Below, in pieces: positions 18,112 through 26,940 of a DNA stretch of 42,608 nt; the stretch's first letter is position 1; every line of letters begins with the position of its first letter. The notes under the pieces were generated by a model that saw only the letters and a program-made list of their open reading frames with translations, did no database searches and was not told where the DNA came from. The position numbers and the translations under genes are program-made. This DNA comes from UBA4582 sp047630175 (GTDB lineage: Bacteria; Pseudomonadota; Gammaproteobacteria; Pseudomonadales; Azotimanducaceae), in assembly GCA_047630175.1 (NCBI GenBank), contig JBLHVI010000026.1, positions 1-42,608 on the forward strand, given 5' to 3'.

Positions 18112-19008
18112 ATGAATCTCGGGAACAGACGGTCGTCGTTGCGGGGGTTGAGAACATTTTGTACAGCAGCGCGTCACCAGAGCTTTCGGCTAGCCGCCGA
18201 AGAGTTGCACGTAACCGCGTCGGCGGTCAGTCACCAAATCAAGAGTCTTGAAGAAGAGCTAAATGTTCAGCTATTTGAGCGTCGAAGCCGCACCCTAGAA
18301 TTAACCCTCAAGGGTGCGCAGATGTACGCAGAACTTTTTCCTGTGATGGAGGAGCTTGACGCAATTACTGCTCGCTTCCGTGCCCCCAACTCAGGTCGTC
18401 AGTTGCGAATTTCAGCGCAACCATTTTTTGCCAGTGAGTTGTTTTTGCCGAAGCTGCAAGAATTCACCGCGCTCAATCCTGATATAGAAATATATGTTGA
18501 TACCAGCGATGAGTCATCTGAGAAACACCCGGCAACTATCGATGCGTCCATTCGCCTGTTTCGTAATACGCCGACCAATCTTCAGTCTGACCCGCTGTTT
18601 CCTCTTCGTCTCGTCCCAGCCTGTTCGCCTGCATTCTTAGAGCGGTACAGGAATAAGGACGGCGGTTTTAGTGAAGCTTTCCCAATAGTTCTGCACGCTA
18701 ATCGTCCTAGCGCCTGGAGTAACTGGATGAAGTCTGCTGGCGTTGATCTGCCTGAACCGACGCAGACAATAAAGGTAGACTCTATGATTGGTGTTGCTCG
18801 AGCAGCTGAAAGGGGATTGGGTGCTGCTTTAGTGCCGATGCCTTTGAGCGAAAATTGGTTTAACAGTGGCGCCTTAGTACAGATGTTTGAGCATGAAGTG
18901 GTGCTTGAAGATCATTTTTATTTTGTTTCAGACAAGTCTCAGGCCGAGCAGCCAGACGTTCAGGCTTTGCGTACTTGGGTGTTAGATAAGTTTGTTTGTA
19001 TGGGCTGA
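18112..19008 (+). CDS. LysR family transcriptional regulator (GcvA-like)
   Basis: The 298-residue protein has an N-terminal winged helix-turn-helix (FRLAAEELHVTASAVSHQIKSLEE, about 25-48) and a C-terminal substrate-binding-like effector domain. The HTH sequence is of the GcvA/AmpR type. The ATG at 18112 has GGAG six bases upstream and is better than the TTG at 18100. The target is probably the secreted TPR protein gene 150 bp downstream or a distant locus; no divergent partner gene is present. Confidence 0.9.
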   Translation: MNLGNRRSSLRGLRTFCTAARHQSFRLAAEELHVTASAVSHQIKSLEEELNVQLFERRSRTLELTLKGAQMYAELFPVMEELDAITARFRAPNSGRQLRISAQPFFASELFLPKLQEFTALNPDIEIYVDTSDESSEKHPATIDASIRLFRNTPTNLQSDPLFPLRLVPACSPAFLERYRNKDGGFSEAFPIVLHANRPSAWSNWMKSAGVDLPEPTQTIKVDSMIGVARAAERGLGAALVPMPLSENWFNSGALVQMFEHEVVLEDHFYFVSDKSQAEQPDVQALRTWVLDKFVCMG

Positions 19009-19034
19009 AAAATTCTCACCTCTGACACGACTTT

Positions 19035-19136
19035 ATTGAGTTTGTAGGTAGTTGATGGTTGAACTAAGTTGTAGTTGTTGCTGATGCTAAAGCAGTGCTA
19101 ACGCACCATAGCAAAGCTGTTATCAACTAACTCAAT
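19035..19136. repeat. spaced inverted repeat between LysR and TPR genes
   Basis: attgagtt...tagttgat at 19035-19056 and its near reverse complement atcaactaactcaat at 19122-19136 flank a 65-bp segment upstream of the TPR gene. The arms differ by an internal insertion in the left copy. The location suits an operator for the adjacent LysR regulator, but this is inference. Confidence 0.4.
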
Positions 19137-19158
19137 ATTTTAAAGGTAAGAAACCATT

Positions 19159-19689
19159 ATGAACAAATTGCGAATTATTAATTCAATCAAAACATGTAAA
19201 GCGTCGGCAGGCTTGATGCTGGTAGCGCTAATGACTTGCCACACAGCAGCAGCCGATTCTGCATTCAAGCTAACGGCTATTGCAGACGATGCTAAAGGTC
19301 AGTACGTTGTCGATGGCGATTATAATACGGCCATTGAAAAAATCGAAAGCCAAGGCGTAAAACGGTTTGCGTCGGAAACGAACCTGTGCGTCGCCTACAC
19401 GGTAAGCGGTGATGATGCTGCTGCCAAAGGTGCTTGTGACAATGCGCTAACGTTGATTGTCGAAGGCAAAGATAACCGGGACGTACGAGTATATGGTAAC
19501 TACCGACGTAGCCTCGCCTTAGCGCTGTCTAACCGCGGTGTGTTTCGTGCACTAACAGGCGACTTGCAAGGCGCCAAATTAGACCTTACCCGCGCTGTTG
19601 AACTGCATTCAACTTTGCGTCAGGCAAAGTTCAACCTCCTTCGACTGGAAGAAAAGGTTGATGGGCTCAAAACTGTCGCGGCATCTTGA
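19159..19689 (+). CDS. secreted TPR-like protein
   Basis: The 176-residue protein has a signal peptide (about 1-32) with cleavage near AAA-DS. The mature part includes two Cys residues (CVAY and GACDNA) and a C-terminal tetratricopeptide-like segment, LALSNRGVFRALTGDLQGAKLDLTRAVEL. It is likely periplasmic. The preceding LysR gene and the repeat between them suggest linked control. I do not recognise a more specific function. Confidence 0.75.
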   Translation: MNKLRIINSIKTCKASAGLMLVALMTCHTAAADSAFKLTAIADDAKGQYVVDGDYNTAIEKIESQGVKRFASETNLCVAYTVSGDDAAAKGACDNALTLIVEGKDNRDVRVYGNYRRSLALALSNRGVFRALTGDLQGAKLDLTRAVELHSTLRQAKFNLLRLEEKVDGLKTVAAS

Positions 19690-20037
19690 ACGGTTGCTTG
19701 CTGAGAATCAGTACTTAAATAATATCACGCGTCTTGACCTAATAATCGATCAAGGCGCGTGGTGTTCTAATACTAGACCCAATCTTTAGTGCTTAATAAT
19801 CTCCTCGCGAAAAATTCATATTTTATTGTCTGTCTGTCTGCCTGTCTGCCTGCCTACGTAAATACAAAAGCCTCAGCGTTAATTCCTACCCGAGCTGCTT
19901 GACCCCATTGCCGAGCAACAGCGAAAGTATGGCAGCATGTCCCTTGTAAAAGTTTGCGGTACTGATGCCTGAATTTGTTAAGCCTTGTTGCGGCAAAACA
20001 TGCCGCTCGAGGACAAAAGGTCCTTGCTAACTAACAT
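19690..20037. other. intergenic region, 348 bp
   Basis: It contains a 12-bp hairpin after the TPR gene (19726-19761) and a run of tctg/cctg tetranucleotides at about 19826-19856. No gene is seen, and the region is convergent with the CaiB gene. Confidence 0.5.
19726..19761 (+). terminator. hairpin downstream of the TPR gene
   Basis: cacgcgtcttga and tcaaggcgcgtg form a 12-bp stem with one G-U wobble and a 12-nt loop, 37 bp after the stop codon. It lacks a T-tract, so it may be a transcript-end structure or a bidirectional terminator of low strength. Confidence 0.45.
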
Positions 20038-21216
20038 TTAGTTTAAGCCTAGAGTGTCGTCATCAGCCAGCAGTATGCCATTGTTTTTCAGTTCCGCCAC
20101 TTGCAGCGCGCTCATCTCGAGCCAGTCATTCAATACATCAATATTATGCTCGCCGCGATGAGACGCAGGTCCTCTAACGCCACTTTTGGCTGCGGAGAAT
20201 CGGTATGGCGATTGGGTAATGGGTCGTGTACCTCCGGCGCGGTCATCGATTTGAACAATGCTCCCGCGCGTATTAATTGTCGCTTGCTGTTGAATATTTG
20301 CAGGGTCTCGTACTAAGCCCCAGGCGATATTGAGTTTGTCGATCACGGTTAGAAAAGCCGCCTCATCTGCCAAATTTCGGAAAAATGCTTGGGCCGTTTC
20401 CAGACGCAGCGCGATTTTTTCGGCCAGCGGCGTGTCAGGGCCGCTGGGGTCAGCGACACCCAATAGACTCGTTAGCGATTTCCAAATAAAACGAATGTCC
20501 GCTGACAGCAGAACAGGACCCAACGGGGTATCCCACACGGCATTTGGTAACGGTCCAGTGTCTTGTGAATTCTCAAGGTCATAATGCAGGTGATCATCTG
20601 TCGCAGTGGATGCATCGGCCATGGCAATATCGATATGTTGGCCGAGACCTGTGCGCTGTCGCAGAATAACAGCCGCCAAAATGCCCACTAGCCCGTGCAG
20701 TGACGCATTGGTGTCTGCGACCGACAGCGGAAGGTCGCTGACGGCCGCGGAATTGCGCGTTGCCTGACGGTGGAGCAGGCCGATTTCAGCATGAACGATG
20801 GGTGCATAGGCGGGTCGACGCATCTCGGGGCCAGACTTACCAAAGCCAGAGATAGACAGCATGATAAGGCCAGGGTTGATGTCTTTTAACGTCTCGTAGC
20901 CAATGCCTAGGCGCGCCATGACATCCGGTCGATAGTTTTCGATCAGAATATCTGCCTGGGCCACGAGATCGAACACCAGTTGGCGTGCGCCTTGCGCGCG
21001 CAAGTCAATGCAGATATTGCGCTTGCCTGCATTTTGCTGATGGTAATAGCCGGGGATGCCCGCGATGACCCGGCCCCAGTTGCGTGTCACGTCACCTTCC
21101 GGCGGTTCGATTTTGACCACTTCAGCGCCTAAATCGCAGAGCATGCGACCTGCAAAAGGCCCGGAGAGTACCCGGGAAAAATCTAGTACTTTCAATCCTG
21201 TCAGGGGGTATTCCAT
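20038..21216 (-). CDS. CaiB/BaiF family (class III) CoA transferase
   Basis: This 392-residue protein has the class III CoA transferase start (LKVLDFSRVLSGPFAGRMLCDLGAEVVKIE), the QNAGKRNICIDLR segment, ENYRPDVMARLGIGYE, and an Asp at 168 (SVADTNASLHG) matching the catalytic aspartate. It should move CoA between carboxylic acids. The gene is divergent from the crotonase at 21398 with 181 bp between them, and both probably serve acid degradation. The sequence after residue 200 is more diverged than usual, but the length is normal. The particular substrate is unknown. Confidence 0.9.
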   Translation of the reverse strand: MEYPLTGLKVLDFSRVLSGPFAGRMLCDLGAEVVKIEPPEGDVTRNWGRVIAGIPGYYHQQNAGKRNICIDLRAQGARQLVFDLVAQADILIENYRPDVMARLGIGYETLKDINPGLIMLSISGFGKSGPEMRRPAYAPIVHAEIGLLHRQATRNSAAVSDLPLSVADTNASLHGLVGILAAVILRQRTGLGQHIDIAMADASTATDDHLHYDLENSQDTGPLPNAVWDTPLGPVLLSADIRFIWKSLTSLLGVADPSGPDTPLAEKIALRLETAQAFFRNLADEAAFLTVIDKLNIAWGLVRDPANIQQQATINTRGSIVQIDDRAGGTRPITQSPYRFSAAKSGVRGPASHRGEHNIDVLNDWLEMSALQVAELKNNGILLADDDTLGLN

Positions 21217-21397
21217 GCCCAGCTACCTCGAATGATCGGTGACTGGCCAGCATAGAAAATTCTGTCATCAAAAGCGATGCCTGGAGTGCAAACCTGTGCG
21301 GCTGGATAAAGAGCGCCACGCATGATGAGGTGTACTTTTTCCGAAAGAAGCTTTTTAATACCACGCTGGAATCGATTCGAAACTGATGGAGAACGCT

Positions 21398-22237
21398 ATG
21401 GAACACACAAACCAAGAACGTGTGATTGTTGACATTAAGGACCATATCGCGCACGTCCGTCTTAATCGTCCGGACAAAATGAACGCCCTCGATGACGCGA
21501 TGTTCGAGGCGATAATCAAGGCCGGGGAGCAGCTTAAAGACAACAAAGAGATCCGTGCCGTGGTGCTGTCCGGTGAGGGTAAGGCGTTCTGCGCCGGGCT
21601 TGATATGGGCAATTTCGCGAACATGGCCAGTGGTCAGCATGGCGATAGCGACGCGCCAGCCAAGCAAAAAACTAATTTGGGTCGGCTCGCGCCGCGCACC
21701 CACGGGCTTGCTAACCGCGCTCAGTACACCAGTTGGGTATGGCGTGAGATACCGGTACCTGTGATCGTCGCGATGCATGGCGTTGCCTTCGGCGGCGGTT
21801 GCCAGATTAGTATTGGCGCTGACATGCGTTATGCAGCGCCGGGTACGCGTTTGTGTATTATGGAAATGAAGTGGGGTCTGGTGCCAGATATGGGCGCAAC
21901 GCCCTACCTACCTTCGCTGTTACGTGACGATGTGTTGCGCGAACTCACCTATACCAACCGGATTATTGACGCTGACGAAGCACAGGCGCTGGGGCTCGTT
22001 ACACGCGTATGCGACAACCCGGTGGAAGCAGCCATGCAAACCGCCAGCGAAATTGCAGCGCGCAACCCCGAAGCGATTCGTGCGGCTAAACGTATTTTGA
22101 ACGATGCGCCTTTCCAGACGCCCGCAGAAATTTTGTTGGCAGAATCCCGTGAGCAAGACAAGATCATTGGGTTTCCGAACCAGGTCGAGGCGATCATGGC
22201 CAATATGGAAAAACGCGCACCCAACTTTACGTCTTAA
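21398..22237 (+). CDS. crotonase family protein, possible dienoyl-CoA isomerase-type
   Basis: The 279-residue protein has FCAGLDMGNF (64-73), the oxyanion-hole HGVAFGGGCQISIGADMR (127-144) and MEMKWGLVPDMG (155-166). E156 and D164 have the eight-residue spacing of the acid/base pair of delta3,5-delta2,4-dienoyl-CoA isomerase, so isomerase activity is possible; plain hydratase is the alternative. I chose the ATG at 21398 because GGAG lies seven bases upstream. Its 3' end overlaps the convergent alpha/beta hydrolase gene by 11 bases. Confidence 0.87.
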   Translation: MEHTNQERVIVDIKDHIAHVRLNRPDKMNALDDAMFEAIIKAGEQLKDNKEIRAVVLSGEGKAFCAGLDMGNFANMASGQHGDSDAPAKQKTNLGRLAPRTHGLANRAQYTSWVWREIPVPVIVAMHGVAFGGGCQISIGADMRYAAPGTRLCIMEMKWGLVPDMGATPYLPSLLRDDVLRELTYTNRIIDADEAQALGLVTRVCDNPVEAAMQTASEIAARNPEAIRAAKRILNDAPFQTPAEILLAESREQDKIIGFPNQVEAIMANMEKRAPNFTS

Positions 22238-23036
22238 AGGTGTCGGGACGCGCCAAAAAGTCAACGATGGCGGGCCAGGCGGCCTTGTCCTGAAGCATAA
22301 AAAGATGCCCGCCCTCAAACCATGCCAATTCAGCATTGGGCATGGCGTCGTGCATAGTGCGTTGATTTTCTGCCGAAGCCATACCGTCATAGCGGCCGCC
22401 ACAAATTAATGTTGGCTGATGTATTTGGCCCAGTTGGTTCAGCACATCATGTTCTGCCCTGGCAGCTAACTGCAGCATTGCGCCATGTTGTGTCAGTGTA
22501 TTGGTAGGGATGCCTTCGCGGGCGCTGAGTGTGTAATCAATTATCTTTTGCACCTTGTCGGGGTTGGTTTTCTGCCACGCCTCGTTGCGGCGGGTGTCGT
22601 TGATTTCAAGCATAAATCGAACACGGTCTGCAGGGCTTAAACGAGGGTCAACCGTGTGCAGGGGATAGCTGGGTGCGCTACCGCCGGGTGACGTGCAACA
22701 CAATACCAATCGGTCAATCACATGCGGGTGTCTAATGGCAAGGTTGAGTGCGACCATGCCGCCGAACGAGACGCCAATGACATGGACCTTCGGCCAGCCT
22801 TTCTGCTCCAGCAGCGCCAAGGCGTCGTCTGCATAGTGCGCCATGGTGTAGGGGCCAGCCGGAATTTCGCTTTGCCCCAACCCACGCTGATCATAGGCCA
22901 GCACCTTAAATTGCTGCGTAATGGGGCTGTCGAGCACGCCGGGTTTGACCCGCAGATCAGCCCCCGTGCCGCTGATGTACAGCACGTGAGGTCCCTCGCC
23001 ACGCGCTTCATAGTGCATTTTGATCGTGTTCTGCAT
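22227..23036 (-). CDS. alpha/beta hydrolase
   Basis: The 269-residue protein has the alpha/beta hydrolase fold: YISGTGAD for the oxyanion loop, DQRGLGQSE (49-57), the nucleophile elbow GVSFGG with Ser90, an Asp in CGGRYDGMA, and a His in GGHLF. It lacks a signal peptide and is probably a cytoplasmic esterase or enol-lactone hydrolase. The precise substrate cannot be told. It is convergent with the crotonase gene and faces lipid catabolism genes on both sides. Confidence 0.88.
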   Translation of the reverse strand: MQNTIKMHYEARGEGPHVLYISGTGADLRVKPGVLDSPITQQFKVLAYDQRGLGQSEIPAGPYTMAHYADDALALLEQKGWPKVHVIGVSFGGMVALNLAIRHPHVIDRLVLCCTSPGGSAPSYPLHTVDPRLSPADRVRFMLEINDTRRNEAWQKTNPDKVQKIIDYTLSAREGIPTNTLTQHGAMLQLAARAEHDVLNQLGQIHQPTLICGGRYDGMASAENQRTMHDAMPNAELAWFEGGHLFMLQDKAAWPAIVDFLARPDTFKT

Positions 23037-23197
23037 CAGCGCTATCCATTGGTTTTTTATACCCGCAAAATAACGTTCATTAACAAGGCAGTCTAGCGGC
23101 GAGCAAGCTTTGCGGCAGTCTGATCGATCTTGTTAGTAGCGGATATTATCTCAGTATTATTTTTGGCAGATCGTGTTTAGCTAGAGTTTGGTGCGGG

Positions 23198-23461
23198 CTA
23201 GCGTTGTTTGCGTTTGCGTTCTATTTCGAGGTTCTCAATTTCGTGGCGCATACTGACGAGTTCTTTGCTGCGCAGTTTCAGTTCTTTGCTCAACAGCACA
23301 TACTCAGCTTCCAATTTAATGCGTAAGTGATTGTCTGCTGGCAGGGGCATAATACGTGCATAAATTGCTGTAGCCTCACCATCAAGCTGAGGGACTATTT
23401 CGTCGGTGAGTGCTACCACACGATTGTTTAGCCGTTTGAGTGTGAGATTGACCGTCTCCAT
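23198..23461 (-). CDS. small coiled-coil protein, unknown
   Basis: The 87-residue product is highly charged and helical, with leucine heptads and a basic C-terminal tail (IERKRKQR). No known domain is recognised. The start context lacks a strong ribosome binding site. It stands alone between two intergenic gaps, so the call rests on length, codon use like its neighbours, and coherent composition. Confidence 0.5.
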   Translation of the reverse strand: METVNLTLKRLNNRVVALTDEIVPQLDGEATAIYARIMPLPADNHLRIKLEAEYVLLSKELKLRSKELVSMRHEIENLEIERKRKQR

Positions 23462-23616
23462 TCTTTACTGCTCACTAGTCGCTTAAACAATACAGAGTAG
23501 TAAGAATGTCCCCAGCAGGCAAGTTTCTTCGTTGGCGGGATAAACTGAGCAGCCGTGTCGATATTGGCGACAGAAATGCGTAGCATCGACACTATTTTTA
23601 GCACAAGGCGTTGCCC

Positions 23617-24042
23617 ATGACTGATTCAAGATCTCAAATTACCCGTATCGGCGCATACGGCATCGTCCAAGACAACGACCACATCTTGCTTTGCCGGCTC
23701 TCACCAGCAGCGTTATCGCATCAGGGGATGTGGACGCTGCCGGGAGGAGGTCTTGAGTTTGGGGAGCATCCTGAAGAAGGTTTGGTGCGCGAAGTCATGG
23801 AAGAAACCGGTTTTGAGGTGCGTGCTGAAAATCTCGTTGGGATCAATTCGGTCACGCGTGACAACTCAGTAGAGGCCTTCCAGAGTATCCAGATTATTTA
23901 CCACGCACAGATCATCGGCGGTAAGCTGCGTTTCGAAGAGCAGGGCACCACCGATATGTGCGAGTGGCATGCGTTGGCCTCAGTGGCTGACTTACAGGTC
24001 GTCGGTATGGTGCGCGCAGCCCTTGCAATGCTGCCAGCCTGA
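23617..24042 (+). CDS. NUDIX hydrolase
   Basis: The 141-residue protein has a complete Nudix box: G-x5-E-x7-RE-V-x-EE-x-G-F, in GGLEFGE...REVMEETGF. These enzymes hydrolyse nucleoside diphosphates linked to other groups; the substrate here is unknown. The ATG at 23617 with AAGG eight bases upstream is preferred over a TTG six bases earlier. The gene is convergent with the M20 peptidase, with four bases between the stops. Confidence 0.9.
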   Translation: MTDSRSQITRIGAYGIVQDNDHILLCRLSPAALSHQGMWTLPGGGLEFGEHPEEGLVREVMEETGFEVRAENLVGINSVTRDNSVEAFQSIQIIYHAQIIGGKLRFEEQGTTDMCEWHALASVADLQVVGMVRAALAMLPA

Positions 24043-24046
24043 GGCG

Positions 24047-25393
24047 CTATTTTGAAAGTACGGGTAACAATGCCGGGCTCACGCCCTCAATGCCTGCCAG
24101 GCCCAAAACAATCAGGAATGCCAGCTGAGGTCCTTGGTGCGAGTTAGTGGGTGCAAACCATTCCTGCAGTGTGTGGGCGCCGCCACCGTTGCCGCCACCG
24201 CCGATAGTCATGGCTGGGATGCCAAGTGACATGGGTAGGTTCGAGTCAGTGCTAGAGGTATGCAGGCTCATCAGCGGCAGGTCAAGTCCAGCATAGGCAA
24301 GAGCGGCGGTGGTCACCAAGGCTGAATCTGTGTTGGTACGCCCAGCGGGGCGATCGCCGATTAATTCAAAAGCTACGCTGATATCACCATTATTCCAACG
24401 CGCGTTTTCTTCAACGACTGCTGCCAGAGCTGCTGCTTTAGCGCGTGCCTCAAGTTTTGCCAGTTCGTCGGGATCGTTAGATCGCATATCCAGCGCAAAC
24501 ACGGCATCACCGGCAATTGTGTTGACGGAGGTGCCGCCATCAACAGTGCCAACGGTGAAGGTCGTCTTGGGCAAACTGGGGGTTTCAAAATCTGCAATCT
24601 TGCTAATGGTTCTGCCCATTGCGTGGATCGCGCTAGGCGTACCAAAAGCAGAAAAGGAGTGACCTCCCGGACCTGAGAACTGAAACTCGAAGCGCCGACT
24701 GCCAGTACCACCGGTGGTGATGTGTGACAGGTTTACGCCATCGATAGAAATAAAGCCGTCTATCTCTGGATGATCGCGAAATATTGCCTTGATACCACGC
24801 AAGTCGCCCCGCCCCTCTTCGCCGACGTTAGCAACGAACATGATGTCGCCAATCGTTTGCAAGCCGCTGCTGTCGAGCGCATCCATTACTGACAGCATTG
24901 TTGCCAAACCTCGGGTATCGTCACCAATACCCGGCGCGTAGTAGCGCTGGTCACGAAATTCAACCTGCGTATCGACGTCACTAGGAAATACTGTGTCTAG
25001 GTGCGCGGCGATCACTAGCAATGGACCCTTACCGCCGCCTTTTCGCCGAACGACAACATTACCTTCATCATCGATATAGGCGTGCGACATACCGCGTTGC
25101 TGAAGCAGGCCGAGGAAATATTCAGCGCGTTTTTGTTCCATAAATGGCGGCGCTGGAATTTCAGTCAGTCGAATCTGTTCTTTGATGGACTCAGGTTCGG
25201 CAAGGACAATGCTTGCAAGTGCAGCCTGCACGCGCGGCTCGTCAATAATTGGACTGAACGCGGCGCGCAAGCTGGCATCGATCTTGACTAAAGGCGGCAA
25301 CGACTCTGCGAGTGCAACAGTGCAACACAGTGCTGCGCCCACAATCGTGCCGGTGAGACTCGTCAGCAGTTGGGTAGGTAAGCGTCGGTTCAA
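24047..25393 (-). CDS. secreted M20 family metallopeptidase
   Basis: This 448-residue protein has a signal peptide (cleavage near VALA-ES, about residue 29) and M20 zinc ligands: H131 and D133 in AAHLDTVF, an Asp in GIGDDTRG, Glu residues in VGEEGRGD, and a His in GGGAHTLQEW. A dimerisation domain with FQFSGPGGHSFSAFG is present. It should cleave small peptides or amidated amino acids in the periplasm. It begins with TTG, supported by GGAG upstream and the intact signal peptide; no suitable ATG is nearby. Confidence 0.88.
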   Translation of the reverse strand: MNRRLPTQLLTSLTGTIVGAALCCTVALAESLPPLVKIDASLRAAFSPIIDEPRVQAALASIVLAEPESIKEQIRLTEIPAPPFMEQKRAEYFLGLLQQRGMSHAYIDDEGNVVVRRKGGGKGPLLVIAAHLDTVFPSDVDTQVEFRDQRYYAPGIGDDTRGLATMLSVMDALDSSGLQTIGDIMFVANVGEEGRGDLRGIKAIFRDHPEIDGFISIDGVNLSHITTGGTGSRRFEFQFSGPGGHSFSAFGTPSAIHAMGRTISKIADFETPSLPKTTFTVGTVDGGTSVNTIAGDAVFALDMRSNDPDELAKLEARAKAAALAAVVEENARWNNGDISVAFELIGDRPAGRTNTDSALVTTAALAYAGLDLPLMSLHTSSTDSNLPMSLGIPAMTIGGGGNGGGAHTLQEWFAPTNSHQGPQLAFLIVLGLAGIEGVSPALLPVLSK

Positions 25394-25415
25394 AAAGTGT
25401 CTCCACTAGTAATGC

Positions 25416-25508
25416 GTCAATCAGTTAATCAGCCAACCAATCAGCCAAGCAGTCGGCTAATCAGTCGGCTAATCAGTTAGTCAAGCCGTCAGCCAAACAG
25501 TCAATCAG
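25416..25508. repeat. degenerate 4/8-bp repeat tract (nnca/aatcag)
   Basis: About 93 bp built from four-base units (gtca, atca, gcca, gtta and variants), with the 12-mer gtcggctaatca present twice in tandem. The tract runs through the stop codon of the acyl-CoA dehydrogenase gene and ends in its last codons. Confidence 0.75.
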
Positions 25509-26676
25509 GTAAGCCAAGCACGCGCTTGCTGATAATGTTTAGCTGTACTTCATTGGTGCCGCCGTAAATGGTCACGGCGCGATCGCGCAGCCAGTTATGG
25601 GTAGCCTCGATTTCAGTATCGGCAAAGTCTTGACCTTCCCAGCCAACACCCGCTGAGCCGCGCAGAAATGACTTTAGGGATGAGCCTTCTTTAGCGAGCG
25701 TTGAGCCGACGAACTTGAATATCGAGGTCGTGGCACCCGGTGCCTTGCCTGACATGGATTCATCAGCAACACGTCGTACGGTGAGCTGAAGGGCCTTTTC
25801 TTTCATGGTTTGCTGCAAGACTTTATCGCGTGCATGCAAGTCTGCGATCTTATTGTCGACTTGGCCATAGTACTCAAGAGCAACATCGGCGTAGGCGTTG
25901 ACTGGCTTCACCTTCTTTTTGCTGCGTGCTGCTGGGGCGGCAGAGCGCTCGTACTGCAGCAGGCGCTTGCCAACTGTCCAGCCTTTGTTGAGTTCGCCCA
26001 CAAGGTCATCGCGACGTGCTTGGGCGTTATCAAAGAAGGTTTCGCAGAAGGGCGATGAGCCGCTGATGAGGGCAATCGGCTTGATAGTGACGCCCGGCTG
26101 ATGCATATCGAGCAGAACAAAGCTGATGCCGTCGTGCTTACTGGCTTTGGGGTCGGTTCGCACTAAGGCAAACATCCAGTCAGCATGCTGGGCGCCAGAG
26201 GTCCAAATTTTCTGGCCATTCAACGTGAAGTTATCGCCGTCGGCGACAGCTTTTGTTTGCAGGCTGGCAAGGTCAGAGCCAGCGCCAGGCTCGCTGTAAC
26301 CTTGGCACCATTTAATTTCACCAGAGACAATCTTTGGCAGGTGGCGGGCTTTTTGTTCTTCAGTGCCAAATTCGAGCAACGTTGGGCCTATCATGGAAAC
26401 GCCCATGCCTGTCAGGGGTGGCAACGCGCGGGCAGCGGCCATTTCTTCCTGGAGAATCTTGTTTTCGTCATAGTTTAGTTCCGCTGCGCCATAGGTGGCC
26501 GGCCACGTGGGGGTCGTCAAGCCGCGAGCAGCCATAGCTTGCAGCCATTTATCAGCATCAGGTGTGCTATAAACTTCATGAGCATCTTCGAAGTGGAAGG
26601 TCCGGTTCTTCATGCTGGCGGGACAATGTTCGTTAATATAGTCGCGTAAATCGGTGCGGAAAGCGTCGAGGCTCAT
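25501..26676 (-). CDS. acyl-CoA dehydrogenase family protein
   Basis: The 391-residue protein begins the first step of acyl-CoA oxidation in this family. Signatures are GYSEPGAGSDLASLQTKAV for the flavin-binding region, IWTSGAQHADWMFALVRTD, and the C-terminal TIYGGTNEVQLNIISKRVLGLP. A basic insert (RSKKKVKP) lies mid-protein. I chose the ATG at 26676 (GGAG upstream) over a start at 26703. The actual acyl substrate is unknown; it resembles the large-substrate subfamily more than short-chain enzymes. Confidence 0.9.
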   Translation of the reverse strand: MSLDAFRTDLRDYINEHCPASMKNRTFHFEDAHEVYSTPDADKWLQAMAARGLTTPTWPATYGAAELNYDENKILQEEMAAARALPPLTGMGVSMIGPTLLEFGTEEQKARHLPKIVSGEIKWCQGYSEPGAGSDLASLQTKAVADGDNFTLNGQKIWTSGAQHADWMFALVRTDPKASKHDGISFVLLDMHQPGVTIKPIALISGSSPFCETFFDNAQARRDDLVGELNKGWTVGKRLLQYERSAAPAARSKKKVKPVNAYADVALEYYGQVDNKIADLHARDKVLQQTMKEKALQLTVRRVADESMSGKAPGATTSIFKFVGSTLAKEGSSLKSFLRGSAGVGWEGQDFADTEIEATHNWLRDRAVTIYGGTNEVQLNIISKRVLGLPD

Positions 26677-26892
26677 GTGCTTAGCTCCATAGATTAATAA
26701 CAAGTGATTAAGGGTAACACGACTAGGGGCAGACAGATAAAGCCTTGCTATTTAGTTTTAGCTTGATGACAGCGTCTGCCTCACGTGTCCTGTGGGCCCC
26801 GCATCTGATATCCTCCGACGAAGGTTGTTCGGCGCAGCGCTGGCGCAGACCGCGGGTTCTACTTTTAGCGATCGGGTTTAATTATCCGTGTT

Positions 26893-26931
26893 AGCTCACA
26901 GTTTTAGTTCACAGTTTTAGTTCACAGAGGG
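26893..26931. repeat. 13-bp direct repeat, three units, before SDR gene
   Basis: agctcacagtttt, agttcacagtttt and agttcacagaggg follow each other directly. The last merges into the ribosome binding site of the SDR gene, so repeat number would change the leader length. Confidence 0.8.
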
Positions 26932-26940
26932 AAGGCTTTG

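Noticed and set aside
21122..21778. A 218-residue minus-strand frame between CaiB and crotonase genes
   Set aside because: It overlaps both better supported genes and shows no domain; it is an antisense shadow.
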